A stretch of DNA of 64,000 nt from Halofilum ochraceum. GTDB lineage: Bacteria; Pseudomonadota; Gammaproteobacteria; XJ16; Halofilaceae. The DNA is taken from NCBI RefSeq assembly GCF_001614315.2, contig NZ_LVEG02000008.1, forward strand, positions 1 to 64,000, written 5' to 3'. The translations under genes were made by a program, and so were the position numbers. This document shows, in pieces, positions 1 to 8,876 of this stretch. Under the pieces are notes generated by a model. It made no database searches and had not been told where the DNA came from. It was given only the letters and a program-made list of their open reading frames with translations. Position 1 is the first letter of the stretch. Each line of letters starts with the position of its first letter.

Positions 1-33
1 GCGAGAATCCAAAAACCACATATCCGCTGCCCC

Positions 34-1047
34 TCAAGGCAAAGCATTCGCACCATTGATGATGGCCGTAAATACGTCCATGTCGACCACGTTGCCGCTG
101 ATGATGCAGGCGACTGGGCCGGGGAGGGTGCCCGTGCGGCCAGCGACGAGGGCGGCGGGGCCGATGGCCGCGGAGCCCTCCGCGATCATGCGCTGGTTGC
201 GATAGACCGCGCGCATACCCCCGGCGATCTCGGCCTCGGACAGCAGGATCACGTCGTCGATCAGCTCGCGGCAGAGGCCGAACGTGCAGCGGTTCTCCAG
301 ACCGATGCCGCCGCCCAGACTGTCCGCGAGGCTGGGGGGCTCCGGTACCGGGACGGGCTGACCGGCCCGGATGCTTTCGTACATCGCCGCGCCGCCGTTA
401 TCGGTCGACAGGCCGATGATGCGGACATCCGGGGTGATCGATTTGAGGGCCAGCGCGGTGCCGCCGGCGAGGCCCCCGCCGGACAGGCCGACGAGGACGG
501 TGCCGATGTCCGGCAGCGCCTCGGCCAGTTCCAGCCCGATCGTCGCCTGCCCGGCAACGATCAACGGATCGTCGAAGGGCGGGACGAGCGTGAGGCCCTC
601 GTTGTCCGCCAACCGCTGCGCCTCTTCCTCGGCCTCGTCCTGGTTGCGCCCGACCACGCGGACATCGCCGCCGAGGCGGCGAATGGCCTCGCGGCGGTAT
701 TCCGGGACCAGTTCGGACAGACAGACGATCGCGCGCACGCCGGCCGCCGCGGCCGCGTAGGCCACGGCGCGGCCGTGGTTGCCGGTGGAGACGGTGACCA
801 CGCCCTTCGAACGCGCATCCGCATCCAGCGCCGCGATCGCGTTGGTCGCGCCGCGGATCTTGAACGCGCCGGTCGGGCTGACCGTCTCGTCCTTGAACCA
901 GACCGCTGCACCGGCCGCCTCATCGAGCCAGTCCGCACGGGCGATCGGGGAGTGCCCGATGCCGTGCGGGAGGCGCGAGCGCGCACGGAAGACGTCCTGG
1001 AGCGTGACGCCATGGGCGGCGCCGAGCGGGTGTGCGTCTCCCGCCAT
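34..1047 (-). CDS. PLP-dependent threonine/serine dehydratase family protein (EutB-like candidate)
   Basis: This 337-residue protein is a fold-type II PLP enzyme of the threonine/serine dehydratase family. The PLP lysine lies in PTGAFKIRGA near residue 62, a GNHGRAVA phosphate-contact segment follows, and the glycine-rich GLSGGGLAGG cofactor loop lies in the middle. No C-terminal ACT regulatory domain is present, so it is of the short, catabolic type. It is the last gene of a four-gene minus-strand operon and starts 3 bases after the aminotransferase stop. The neighbours suggest a role like EutB (hydroxyectoine utilisation dehydratase) or another beta-hydroxyamino-acid dehydratase; that is inference, because doeA/doeB ectoine hydrolase genes are not in the window. 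Plain threonine dehydratase is the alternative. Confidence 0.8.
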   Translation of the reverse strand: MAGDAHPLGAAHGVTLQDVFRARSRLPHGIGHSPIARADWLDEAAGAAVWFKDETVSPTGAFKIRGATNAIAALDADARSKGVVTVSTGNHGRAVAYAAAAAGVRAIVCLSELVPEYRREAIRRLGGDVRVVGRNQDEAEEEAQRLADNEGLTLVPPFDDPLIVAGQATIGLELAEALPDIGTVLVGLSGGGLAGGTALALKSITPDVRIIGLSTDNGGAAMYESIRAGQPVPVPEPPSLADSLGGGIGLENRCTFGLCRELIDDVILLSEAEIAGGMRAVYRNQRMIAEGSAAIGPAALVAGRTGTLPGPVACIISGNVVDMDVFTAIINGANALP

Positions 1048-1050
1048 GGC

Positions 1051-2469
1051 TCAGGCCGCCTTCATGCTGCCTTCGCGCACAAGCTCGTCGGTGACCGCGT
1101 CAACCGCCTCGCGCGAGATGGCGATGATCTGATCCACCTGCTCGCGGTTCACGATCAGCGGCGGTGCGTAGCCGAGGATGTCGCCGTGCGGCATCGCCCG
1201 GGCGATCAGGCCGCGCTCGTTGCACGCCGTCGACACCCGCGCACCGACCTTCAGTGACGGATCGAAGGCCTTGCGCTTCGCGCCGTCGGCGGCGAACTCG
1301 AGTGCGCTCAACAGACCCACACCGCGGACTTCGGCGACCAGCGGATGGTCGCCGAACGCCGCCTGCATCTGCTCCTGCATGTAGGCGCCCGTATCGCGGG
1401 CGTTGGCGGTCAGGCCCTCGCGCTCGATGATGTCGAGGTTGGCGTTGGCCGCGGCGACGCACAGCGGGTGCGCCGAGTAGGTGTAGCCGTGACCGATCGG
1501 GCCCATCTCGTCGGCGCCCTTTTCGAGCACCTCCCAGACCTTTTCGCCGACGATCACACCGGACAGCGGCAGGTAGCCGCTGGTGATGCCCTTGGCGACC
1601 GTCATCAGGTCCGGCTCCATGCCGTAGTAGTCCGAGCCGAAGTCGGCGCCGATGCGACCGAAGCCGGTCACGACCTCGTCGGCGATCAGCAACACGTCGT
1701 ATTTCTTCAGGACCTTCTGGATCTCGGCCCAGTAGCCCTTCGGCGGCGGGATGATGCCGCCGGTGCCGAGCACGGGCTCGGCGATGAAGGCGGCCACCGT
1801 CTCCGGCCCCTCGTCGAGGATCATCTTCTCGAGATCGTCGGCGCAGCGCTTCGAGAACTGCTCCTCGGTCTCGCCTTCCTCGTGGTTCCAGTACCAGTGC
1901 GGCGTCGTCGTGTGCTTGATCTGCGGCAACGGCAGATCAAACGCGTTATGGAAGACCGGCAGACCGGTCATCGAACCCGAGGTCACCGAAGAACCATGAT
2001 AGGCACGCTGGCGCGAGATGATCTTCTTCTTCTCGGGGCGACCAAGGATATTGCTGTAGTACCAGACCAGCTTGGCCTGGGTCTCGTTCGCGTCCGAACC
2101 CGACTGGCCGTAGTAGACCTTGCTCATGCCCTTCGGCGCCATGCGGATCAGGCGCTCGGAGAGGGTGATCAGCGGATCGTGCGAATGCCCGACATACGAA
2201 TGATAGAACGCCAGCTTCTCCGCCTGCTTAGAGATCGCCTCGGTGATCTCCTGGCGGTTGTAACCGACGTTGGTGCAGTACAGGCCCGCGAACGCGTCGA
2301 TGAGCTGTTTGCCCTGGCGGTCGGTGATGGTAATGCCGTCACCGCGATCGATGATGCGCGGCGTGCCGGCCTTGCCGTGGGCATGGTTCTTCAGATGCGT
2401 CGACGGGTGGAAGACCGTGCGCTGATCGATCTCTTCCGGCGTCATGTTCTTCGGTAGTTCGTTGGTCAT
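1051..2469 (-). CDS. class III aminotransferase, pyruvate/omega-amine type
   Basis: A 472-residue class III PLP aminotransferase, close in layout to taurine-pyruvate, putrescine-pyruvate and diaminobutyrate (DoeD-type) transaminases. Visible hallmarks are YYGQSGSDANETQ near the N-terminal third, RAYHGSS, the cofactor-binding LIADEVVTGFGR, and the PLP lysine in TVAKGITSGY. The ATG at 2469 was chosen because a GGGAG ribosome site precedes it; an in-frame start 39 bases upstream lacks one. It lies between a semialdehyde dehydrogenase and a dehydratase in one operon with alanine dehydrogenase. A transaminase that makes alanine from pyruvate, with Ald regenerating pyruvate, would explain the grouping. 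The amino donor cannot be read from the sequence. Confidence 0.87.
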   Translation of the reverse strand: MTNELPKNMTPEEIDQRTVFHPSTHLKNHAHGKAGTPRIIDRGDGITITDRQGKQLIDAFAGLYCTNVGYNRQEITEAISKQAEKLAFYHSYVGHSHDPLITLSERLIRMAPKGMSKVYYGQSGSDANETQAKLVWYYSNILGRPEKKKIISRQRAYHGSSVTSGSMTGLPVFHNAFDLPLPQIKHTTTPHWYWNHEEGETEEQFSKRCADDLEKMILDEGPETVAAFIAEPVLGTGGIIPPPKGYWAEIQKVLKKYDVLLIADEVVTGFGRIGADFGSDYYGMEPDLMTVAKGITSGYLPLSGVIVGEKVWEVLEKGADEMGPIGHGYTYSAHPLCVAAANANLDIIEREGLTANARDTGAYMQEQMQAAFGDHPLVAEVRGVGLLSALEFAADGAKRKAFDPSLKVGARVSTACNERGLIARAMPHGDILGYAPPLIVNREQVDQIIAISREAVDAVTDELVREGSMKAA

Positions 2470-2492
2470 GCAGTTCTCCCTCAGGTGCGGCG

Positions 2493-3959
2493 TCAAAACG
2501 CCATGCACACGTACTTGACTTCGGTGAATTCGGTAATGCCCTCGTGACCACCCTCGCGGCCCAGACCGGACTGTTTGAAACCACCGAACGGAATCGGTGC
2601 GCCCGTGATCTTCACGCAGTTGACCGCCACCATGCCGTACTCGAGGTACTCGGACAGGCGCAGGATGCGCGAATTGTCGTGGGTGAACAGATACGCCACA
2701 AGGCCGTACTCGGTGTCATTGGCGAGTTCGAGCACCTCGTCCTCGTCGTCGAATGCGGCGATCGAGGCGACCGGGCCGAACGTCTCTTCGCACGAGATCT
2801 GCATCTCGGGCGTGACATCGGCCAGCACGGTCGGCTGGTAGAACAGGCCGCCACGTTCGTGCAGGCCGCCACCGGCCAGCAGCCGCGCGCCCTTCGAGAC
2901 CGCGTCGTCGACATGGCTCTGGCATTTCTCCACGGCACCCTGATTCATCAGCGGGCCGAGCTCGACGCCTTCCTCGAAGCCGGAGCCGACCTTGAGGTTC
3001 GCGGTCGCCGCCTGGAAGTGCTGCAGGAACTCTTCGTAGATGCCGCGGTGCACGTAGATGCGGTTCGCCGCCAGGCAGTCCTGGCCCGTGGTCTGGAATT
3101 TCGCCGCCACGGCCATTTCCGCGGCCTCCTTCGGATCCATGTCGTCGAAGGCCAGAAAGGGCGCGTGCCCGCCGAGCTCCATCGACATCTTCTTCACTGT
3201 CTGCGCGCCCTGCTCGATGAGCAGGCGGCCGACTTCGGTGGAGCCGGTGAACGACATCGCCCGTACCCGCGTGTCGCGGAAGAACTCACCACACACCGGG
3301 CGCGCGTCACCGGTGACGACCGAGAATACGCCTTCCGGCAGCCCGGCCCGGTCGGCCAGTTCGGCCAGCGCCAGTGCCGAGTAGGGCGTCTCGGAGGCGG
3401 GCCGTACGATAACCGGGCAGCCCGCGGCGATCGCCGCCGCCGCCTTGCGCGTGATCATCGCCGAGGGGAAGTTCCAGGGCGTGATGCAGGCCACTACGCC
3501 GACCGGATCGTGTTGGCTGAACAGCGTGCGGCCATGCAGATGCGTCGGGATGGTGCAGCCGTACAGGCGCCGGGCTTCCTCGGCGTACCAGCGGATAAAG
3601 GATGCCGCGTAATCGATCTCGCCCCGCGATTCGCCGATCGGCTTGCCCTGCTCGAGGGTCATCAGGCGCGCCAGGTCCTCCTTGTGGGCGAGCATCTCCG
3701 CATGCCACGCCAGCAGGTGATCGGCGCGCTCATGGGCCAGCTCGCGGCGCCACGTGCCGAGTGCGGTATGCGCCGTGTCGATCGCGCGCGCGGTCTCGGC
3801 CGGCCCCATGTGCGGGATGCTGCCGAGCACGCTCTCATCGGCCGGGTTGGTGACGGTAATCACGCTGCCGTCATCGGCGGCGTACCACTTGCCATTGATA
3901 TAGGCCTGCTCGCGGAACAGGCGCATGTCGTCCAGTTGTACTGCGTTGCGCGAATCCAT
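2493..3959 (-). CDS. NAD(P)-dependent succinate-semialdehyde-type aldehyde dehydrogenase
   Basis: A 488-residue aldehyde dehydrogenase of the GabD/SSADH branch. It shows the ITPWNFPSAMITRK cofactor segment, the SFTGSTEVGRLL Rossmann turn, the catalytic glutamate in MELGGHAPF and the nucleophilic cysteine in TTGQDCLAANR. The start ATG overlaps the alanine dehydrogenase stop by one base (TGATG) with a GGAGG ribosome site in front, so translation is probably coupled. It would oxidise a semialdehyde produced by the downstream transaminase: succinate semialdehyde in a GABA/putrescine-type pathway, or aspartate semialdehyde (DoeC role) in ectoine breakdown. The family assignment is firm; the substrate is inferred from context only. 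Confidence 0.88.
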   Translation of the reverse strand: MDSRNAVQLDDMRLFREQAYINGKWYAADDGSVITVTNPADESVLGSIPHMGPAETARAIDTAHTALGTWRRELAHERADHLLAWHAEMLAHKEDLARLMTLEQGKPIGESRGEIDYAASFIRWYAEEARRLYGCTIPTHLHGRTLFSQHDPVGVVACITPWNFPSAMITRKAAAAIAAGCPVIVRPASETPYSALALAELADRAGLPEGVFSVVTGDARPVCGEFFRDTRVRAMSFTGSTEVGRLLIEQGAQTVKKMSMELGGHAPFLAFDDMDPKEAAEMAVAAKFQTTGQDCLAANRIYVHRGIYEEFLQHFQAATANLKVGSGFEEGVELGPLMNQGAVEKCQSHVDDAVSKGARLLAGGGLHERGGLFYQPTVLADVTPEMQISCEETFGPVASIAAFDDEDEVLELANDTEYGLVAYLFTHDNSRILRLSEYLEYGMVAVNCVKITGAPIPFGGFKQSGLGREGGHEGITEFTEVKYVCMAF

Positions 3960-5104
3960 CACGCTGCCTCCGCGTCGGGACCCTTGCCGTTATTGATGAA
4001 ACGCTGCGGGTCCGTGTACTCGCGCCCGAGGTCGCGCGCAGCGGCTTCATAGGTGACCTGACCGCGGCAGACATTGAGGCCGTTCGCCAGATGCCGGTCC
4101 TCGCCCAGCGCCGGCCACACGCCCTTGTTCGCGAGCTTCACCACGAACGGCAGCGTCGCGTTGTTCAGCGCGATGGTCGACGTGCGGGCGACCGCGCCAG
4201 GCATGTTGGCCACGCAATAGTGCACGACGTCATCGACGATGTAGGTCGGGTCGCTGTGCGTGGTGGCCTTGGTGGTCTCGCAGCAGCCGCCCTGGTCGAC
4301 CGACACGTCGACGATCACGGCGCCCGGTTTCATGTGCTTGATCATTTCCCGCTTGACCAGCTTCGGCGCCGCGGCGCCCGGGAGCAGGACCGTGCCGATG
4401 ACGAGGTCGGCCTCCAGCACACACTGTTCGACGGACTCGACCGTGGAGTAGAGCGTGCGGATCCGGCCCATGTACTGGTCGTCGAGCTGCGCGAGGCGGG
4501 GCAGGGACTTGTCGAGCACGGTCACGTCCGCGCCCATGCCGGTGGCCATGCGCGTGGCGTTGTTGCCCGCTACGCCGCCGCCGAGCACCGTCACTTTCGC
4601 TGGACCCACGCCCGGCACGCCGCCGAGCAGAAGGCCGCGACCACCCATGATCTTTTCGAGGCAACGCGCTCCCGCCTGGACCGCCATCCGACCGGCGACC
4701 TCGGACATCGGAGCGAGCAGCGGCAGACCGCCGCGGTCGCTGGTGACGGTTTCGTAGGCGATCGCCGTGCAGCCGGATTCCTGCAGGCCGGTGGTCTGTT
4801 CCGGGTCCGGGGCCAGATGCAGGAAGGTGAACAGGACCTGATCCGGGCGCAGCTGGCGCGTTTCGCTCGGCTGCGGCTCCTTGACCTTGACGATCATGTC
4901 CGCGCGGGCGAATACGGTTGCGGCGTCGTCGACGATCTCGGCACCGGCGGTGCGGTAATCGTCGTCGTAGAAATCGATGTTGGCGCCGGCCTGGGTCTCG
5001 ACGATGACCTGGTGGCCATGCTCGACCACTTCACGCACCGAGGTCGGCGTCAGCCCGACCCGGTTTTCGTTCGTCTTGATCTCTTTCGGCACACCCAGAA
5101 GCAT
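3959..5104 (-). CDS. ald: alanine dehydrogenase
   Basis: A 381-residue NAD-dependent alanine dehydrogenase, interconverting L-alanine and pyruvate plus ammonia. The N terminus [17 protein letters not shown], the KVKEPQPSE substrate-site stretch, HLAPDPEQT and the [14 protein letters not shown] nucleotide-binding turn are all characteristic. The ATG at 5104 follows a GGGGAG ribosome site and gives a slightly longer protein than the usual 371 or so residues. It is the first gene of the catabolic operon and is transcribed away from gltX. With the pyruvate-type transaminase downstream it likely recycles alanine and releases ammonium. It is not the EutC/ornithine-cyclodeaminase-like protein usual next to EutB. 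Confidence 0.93.
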   Translation of the reverse strand: MLLGVPKEIKTNENRVGLTPTSVREVVEHGHQVIVETQAGANIDFYDDDYRTAGAEIVDDAATVFARADMIVKVKEPQPSETRQLRPDQVLFTFLHLAPDPEQTTGLQESGCTAIAYETVTSDRGGLPLLAPMSEVAGRMAVQAGARCLEKIMGGRGLLLGGVPGVGPAKVTVLGGGVAGNNATRMATGMGADVTVLDKSLPRLAQLDDQYMGRIRTLYSTVESVEQCVLEADLVIGTVLLPGAAAPKLVKREMIKHMKPGAVIVDVSVDQGGCCETTKATTHSDPTYIVDDVVHYCVANMPGAVARTSTIALNNATLPFVVKLANKGVWPALGEDRHLANGLNVCRGQVTYEAAARDLGREYTDPQRFINNGKGPDAEAA

Positions 5105-5378
5105 CGCGATTCTCCCCATTGATTGATGAATCCGCACGGGCGGGCCTCGGTGGGCCCGCCGAATGCGCACAAGGTAGCAAACGGGCCGAAGATTTGGTCT
5201 TGGAACCTTCGGCGGGGGCGAGAAGGAGTTCCCGATTTCGCCGGGCTGCCAGAAAAAAATACCGCGATCCGGGGGCGCAGCCGGTCGCTCCGCGCCTGAT
5301 TGCAGAAAATCCGGCCGAATCGGGGCTGTGGCAGACGGAATCGCGGGCGACGTCCGGCGCGACTAGGCGTCAGCGGCG

Positions 5379-5407
5379 TTCAGTGCGGCGGGGCCTTTTG
5401 CTAGAAT
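5379..5407 (+). promoter_or_regulatory. possible sigma-70 promoter of gltX
   Basis: TAGAAT at 5402-5407 is a good -10 box and stands 30 bases before the gltX ATG. The best -35 at 17-base spacing is TTCAGT at 5379-5384, which matches the consensus poorly. The divergent spacer to ald (5105-5436) shows no other clear element. Seen as a pattern only; moderate to low certainty. Confidence 0.4.
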
Positions 5408-5436
5408 GCGCGACCGTTTTCAAGAGCCCCCTGCCC

Positions 5437-6852
5437 ATGAGTGTCGTCACCCGCTTCGCCCCGAGTCCGACCGGTTTCCTGCATATCGGCGGTGCCCGGA
5501 CCGCGCTGTTCTCCTGGCTGCACGCGCGCCGTCACGGCGGGCGGTTCATCCTGCGCGTCGAGGACACGGATCGCGACCGCTCCACGGAAGAGTCGACGCG
5601 CGCCATCCTCGACGGCATGCAGTGGCTGGGCCTCGACCATGATGAAGGCCCGTATTTCCAGAGCGAGCGCGGCGAGCGCTATCGCGAGGTGCTGGACGAC
5701 TGGCTCGAGACCGGCAAGGCGTATTACTGCTACCGCACGAAGGAAGAACTCGACGAACTGCGCGAGGCGCAGCGCGCGCGCGGCGAAAAGCCGCGCTATG
5801 ACGGCTACTGGCGCGACAACGACGAGACGCCGCCCGAGGGCGTCACCCCCTGTATCCGATTCAAGAACCCGCTCGATGGCGAGGTCGTCTTCGATGATCG
5901 GATCCGCGGTCGCGTGAGTGTCGCCAATGCCGAACTGGATGACCTGGTCATCTGTCGCTCCGATGGGTCGCCGACCTACAACTTCTGCGTGGTGGTCGAC
6001 GATTACGACATGGGTGTCACCGACGTCGTTCGCGGCGACGACCACGTGAGCAATACGCCGCGCCAGATCAACATGCTGCGCGCGCTGGGTGTCGAGCCGC
6101 CGAGCTACGCGCACGTGCCCATGATCCTGGGCCCGGACGGCAAACGCCTGTCGAAGCGCCACGGTGCGGTCAGCGTGATGCAGTACGCGGAAGAGGGGTA
6201 CCTGCCGGAGGCGCTGATGAACTACCTGGTGCGCCTCGGCTGGGCGCATGGCGACCAGGAGATCTTCTCGCGCGAGGAAATGATCGAGTACTTCGATCTC
6301 AGCGACGTGAACCATTCGGCGTCGACCTTCAACCCGGAAAAACTGCGCTGGCTCAACCAGCAGTACCTGAAGTCGCTGGAGCCGGACGATATCGCATGGC
6401 GGTTGCGGTATTACTTCGAGCAGGCCGACATCGATCCGGCCACGGGGCCTCATCTCGCGGATCTGGTGAAAGCGCAGCGCGAACGCAGCACGACCCTGGT
6501 GGATCTCGTCGAGAGCAGCCGTTTCCTGTTCCAGGACTTCGTGGAGTGGGATCAGAAAGCGGTCCGCAAGAATCTCAACAGCGCCGCCACGGCGCCGCTC
6601 GAGGCGGTCCGGGCCGCGCTCGCGGACCTGCCCGAAGCGGACGGCTGGAACGCCGAGTCGATCCACGGGGTGATCACCCGGGTAGCCGAGGCCCAGGAAC
6701 TGAAAATGGGCAAGGTGGCCCAGCCAATCCGGGTGGCCGTGTCCGGCACGGCCGTCTCACCGCCGATCGACGTCACGCTGGAGATGCTCGGCCGCGAGCG
6801 GACGCTGTACCGCATCGACCGCGCGATCGGTCTTACCCGGGAAGCGGCCTGA
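5437..6852 (+). CDS. gltX: glutamyl-tRNA synthetase
   Basis: A 471-residue class I aminoacyl-tRNA synthetase that charges tRNA-Glu. The N terminus VTRFAPSPTGFLHIGGARTA contains the HIGH-type motif and KRLSKRHG is the KMSKS-type loop; the length is normal. The ATG at 5437 gives the conserved N terminus, although the frame is open upstream. Unlike the E. coli enzyme, the zinc knuckle is incomplete: the segment reads C-Y-R where C-Y-C is expected, and the last cysteine position is tryptophan (YDGYW), so zinc is probably not bound. Such zinc-free GluRS occur naturally. It is followed by tRNA-Ala and runs opposite to ald. Confidence 0.97.
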   Translation: MSVVTRFAPSPTGFLHIGGARTALFSWLHARRHGGRFILRVEDTDRDRSTEESTRAILDGMQWLGLDHDEGPYFQSERGERYREVLDDWLETGKAYYCYRTKEELDELREAQRARGEKPRYDGYWRDNDETPPEGVTPCIRFKNPLDGEVVFDDRIRGRVSVANAELDDLVICRSDGSPTYNFCVVVDDYDMGVTDVVRGDDHVSNTPRQINMLRALGVEPPSYAHVPMILGPDGKRLSKRHGAVSVMQYAEEGYLPEALMNYLVRLGWAHGDQEIFSREEMIEYFDLSDVNHSASTFNPEKLRWLNQQYLKSLEPDDIAWRLRYYFEQADIDPATGPHLADLVKAQRERSTTLVDLVESSRFLFQDFVEWDQKAVRKNLNSAATAPLEAVRAALADLPEADGWNAESIHGVITRVAEAQELKMGKVAQPIRVAVSGTAVSPPIDVTLEMLGRERTLYRIDRAIGLTREAA

Positions 6853-6857
6853 ACCGC

Positions 6858-6886
6858 TTGACGAGGCCAGGGACGGCCAGTACCCT
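6858..6886 (+). promoter_or_regulatory. likely promoter of tRNA-Ala
   Basis: TTGACG (6858-6863) matches the -35 consensus at five of six positions and lies 17 bases before TACCCT (6881-6886), a weak -10. The predicted start of transcription is about 10 bases before the tRNA. The -35 box directly follows the gltX stop codon. Confidence 0.5.
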
Positions 6887-6901
6887 TCGCACTCTCTTCG
6901 T

Positions 6902-6977
6902 GGGGCCATAGCTCAGCCGGGAGAGCGCCTGCATGGCATGCAGGAGGTCGGCGGTTCGATCCCGCCTGGCTCCACCA
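6902..6977 (+). tRNA. tRNA-Ala (anticodon GGC)
   Basis: A complete 76-base cloverleaf can be folded. The acceptor stem GGGGCCA pairs with TGGCTCC (one G-U), the D arm is GCTC/GAGC, and the anticodon stem CCTGC/GCAGG encloses loop ATGGCAT with anticodon GGC, reading GCC/GCT alanine codons. The T arm contains GGTTCGATCC, and the CCA end is encoded. No other tRNA follows it in the window. Confidence 0.97.
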
Positions 6978-7087
6978 TATTTCTCCCCCTCGTATTCCCC
7001 GAATTATCTTGGCCGCATCGTGCCGAGCCGTGTGCAACATATCCTGCGGCGTTGCATGCTCGCGGGTGGTTTGCTATCTAGGCAGGC

Positions 7088-7909
7088 GTGAGTGCGGAAG
7101 AACAAAAACCCGTCTGGTACGTGCGTCGCAGCACGACTGTCCAGGGTCCCTACTCGGCCGATGTGATCCAGCGCTACCTGCTGCTGGGGCGTCTCCGCCT
7201 CAGTGACCGGGTCAGTGTGGACGGTCGTTGCTGGGAGCCCCTGACGCATCGTGCCGAGCTGATACCCGACGAGATGGGCGACCTCGGTACCGACGAGGGT
7301 CGTGCGCGGTTCGAGGCGGCTCGGCGTGCGGTCGATGAACGCGGTGCCGATCGCGAGGAATCCGTACCCGAACCCTCGTGGACAGGGCACGGGCGCAGAC
7401 GGCGGGGGACGATCATGGCACTGGCCGGTCTGGCCGTGGTGGTGATCATGCTGATCGGCATCGGCTGGTACCGTGATTTTGACGACGGGCTCATGCAGAC
7501 GGCCGATTGCAGTGCCGCGCCGGGCCCGGACATCGTCTGGAGTGGTTGCGTCAAGGACGGCGCCATTCTCGCCAACGGATCCACGCTGGAGGGGTTGCGG
7601 GCGCTCAATGCATCCCTGCGTGATGCCAGACTGTCGGGTGTGGATCTCTCCGGGGCCCGCCTTGATTACGCCGACCTGACCCGCGCCAGTCTGGCGGACG
7701 CCGATCTCGGCGGGGCGGTGCTCCGTGGCGCAACCCTGACCCGGGCGGACCTCCGGGGGGCCGATCTGAGTGACACGGATCTGCGCAACGCGGATCTGCG
7801 GGATGCCCGGATCGACGGGGCCGTATTCGACGGCGCGATGCTGGGTAATGCCCTCTGGATCGATGGGCATTCCTGCGCACCGGACGCCGTCGGTGTCTGT
7901 GACCCCTGA
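7088..7909 (+). CDS. GYF_2-domain, single-TM pentapeptide-repeat protein
   Basis: A 273-residue protein in three parts. Residues about 8-60 look like a GYF_2 (DUF4339) domain, with WYVRRSTTVQGPYSADVIQRYL and a following WEPL. Residues about 100-125 form one membrane helix (LAGLAVVVIMLIGIGWY). Residues about 170-260 are pentapeptide repeats of the A(D/N)Lxx kind, such as ADLRGADLSDTDLRNADLRD, which fold as a quadrilateral beta helix. The start is GTG at 7088 behind only a weak ribosome site, so the N terminus is uncertain. Topology suggests the repeat region lies on the periplasmic side of the inner membrane. The function is unknown; GYF-like domains often bind proline-rich peptides. Confidence 0.75.
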   Translation: MSAEEQKPVWYVRRSTTVQGPYSADVIQRYLLLGRLRLSDRVSVDGRCWEPLTHRAELIPDEMGDLGTDEGRARFEAARRAVDERGADREESVPEPSWTGHGRRRRGTIMALAGLAVVVIMLIGIGWYRDFDDGLMQTADCSAAPGPDIVWSGCVKDGAILANGSTLEGLRALNASLRDARLSGVDLSGARLDYADLTRASLADADLGGAVLRGATLTRADLRGADLSDTDLRNADLRDARIDGAVFDGAMLGNALWIDGHSCAPDAVGVCDP

Positions 7910-7933
7910 AGGCTTCGAGGCCTGGCCGGTGCC

Positions 7934-7960
7934 CCGGATTCCGGCTTCGCCTTAATCCGG
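7934..7960. terminator. weak hairpin between convergent genes
   Basis: CCGGATT (7934-7940) pairs with AATCCGG (7954-7960) across a 13-base loop. It lies between the convergent pentapeptide-repeat gene and alpha/beta hydrolase gene and may end either transcript. There is no T-run, so the call is weak. Confidence 0.3.
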
Positions 7961-8009
7961 CCATCATCCGCGACCGCGGTTTCAGTCGTCAGGCCGTGTT
8001 GCGCTCCCT

Positions 8010-8876
8010 TCAGTCAGCGACCATCCGCTCCAGCGCGCCGCCAATGGCTTTGACCGGCGTCGAGAAATGGCCCTCCTCCGGAAGGAATCGTGCCTCACAC
8101 TCTGGGAGGGCGGCGACAAGGCGCTCGCCGTGGCGGCTGGGCACGACCGTGTCATCCAGCCCGTGCCATAGCTCAACTGGCACCGCGACATCGTGCAGCG
8201 CGAACGGCCGCTTCGACACGTAGAGCCGCAATTCCGTGATCGCCCCGACGGCGCCCTGCATGACGCTGTCGTGCAGGGCCCGTGTCCAGCGGGACCGCGT
8301 GTGCGGATCATGGAACACGGCCCGGTCCGCCGGGCAGTGGCCGGCCGAGAGGAGCGAGAACAGGGTCTGTGGTGCGATCCGGATCAGGATGGCGAGGAGC
8401 CGGAATATCGCCGCCTGTCCCGGTGGGAAACGACGCGCCAGTCGGATCGAGACCTGACTCAGGGCCGCCATGTCGGCCTCGCTGCCCGGCTCGGCCAGCC
8501 AATCCAGGGACCCGAAGGTCGCTACGCGGGCAAAGCGCTCCGGCCGCCGCCAGGCGCAGGCGAGCGCGTACGGGCCGCCGCCGGAGAAACCGATCACCGG
8601 CGCGGTTTCGATTCCGTGGTGATCCAGGAGTGCCACGGCATCATCGACCCAGTCCGTCAGTGTGCGTCCGGGGGCGTGATCCGAGCGACCGTAACCCGGG
8701 CGGTCGGGCGCCAGTACGCGCGCACCGGTGGCATGGGCGGCCTCTTCCACAAACGCGGCTTCCAGACCGGTCGACGGGAACCCGTGACAGTAGAGTACCG
8801 GGCGACCATCGACTGGCCCGAACGCCACCCAGGCGAGGGCGCGTCCGTCGGCAAGGGTGATGGACTCGCGGTTCAC
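8010..8876 (-). CDS. alpha/beta hydrolase
   Basis: A 288-residue alpha/beta hydrolase. The catalytic triad is visible: nucleophile serine 98 in GFSGGGP, acid aspartate in HGLDDTVVP and histidine in EEGHFS near the C terminus; the oxyanion segment is CHGFPST. There is no signal peptide, so it is probably cytoplasmic. The start is GTG at 8876, overlapping the upstream yheT stop (GTGA), which makes it the third gene of an EamA-yheT-hydrolase operon. The substrate cannot be told; the closest general relatives are haloperoxidase/epoxide-hydrolase-like esterases. Confidence 0.85.
   Translation of the reverse strand: MNRESITLADGRALAWVAFGPVDGRPVLYCHGFPSTGLEAAFVEEAAHATGARVLAPDRPGYGRSDHAPGRTLTDWVDDAVALLDHHGIETAPVIGFSGGGPYALACAWRRPERFARVATFGSLDWLAEPGSEADMAALSQVSIRLARRFPPGQAAIFRLLAILIRIAPQTLFSLLSAGHCPADRAVFHDPHTRSRWTRALHDSVMQGAVGAITELRLYVSKRPFALHDVAVPVELWHGLDDTVVPSRHGERLVAALPECEARFLPEEGHFSTPVKAIGGALERMVAD

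Noticed and set aside
2544-4052. 502-codon plus-strand frame opposite the semialdehyde dehydrogenase
   Set aside because: Same reason: no protein-like motifs, while the minus strand has every aldehyde dehydrogenase motif.
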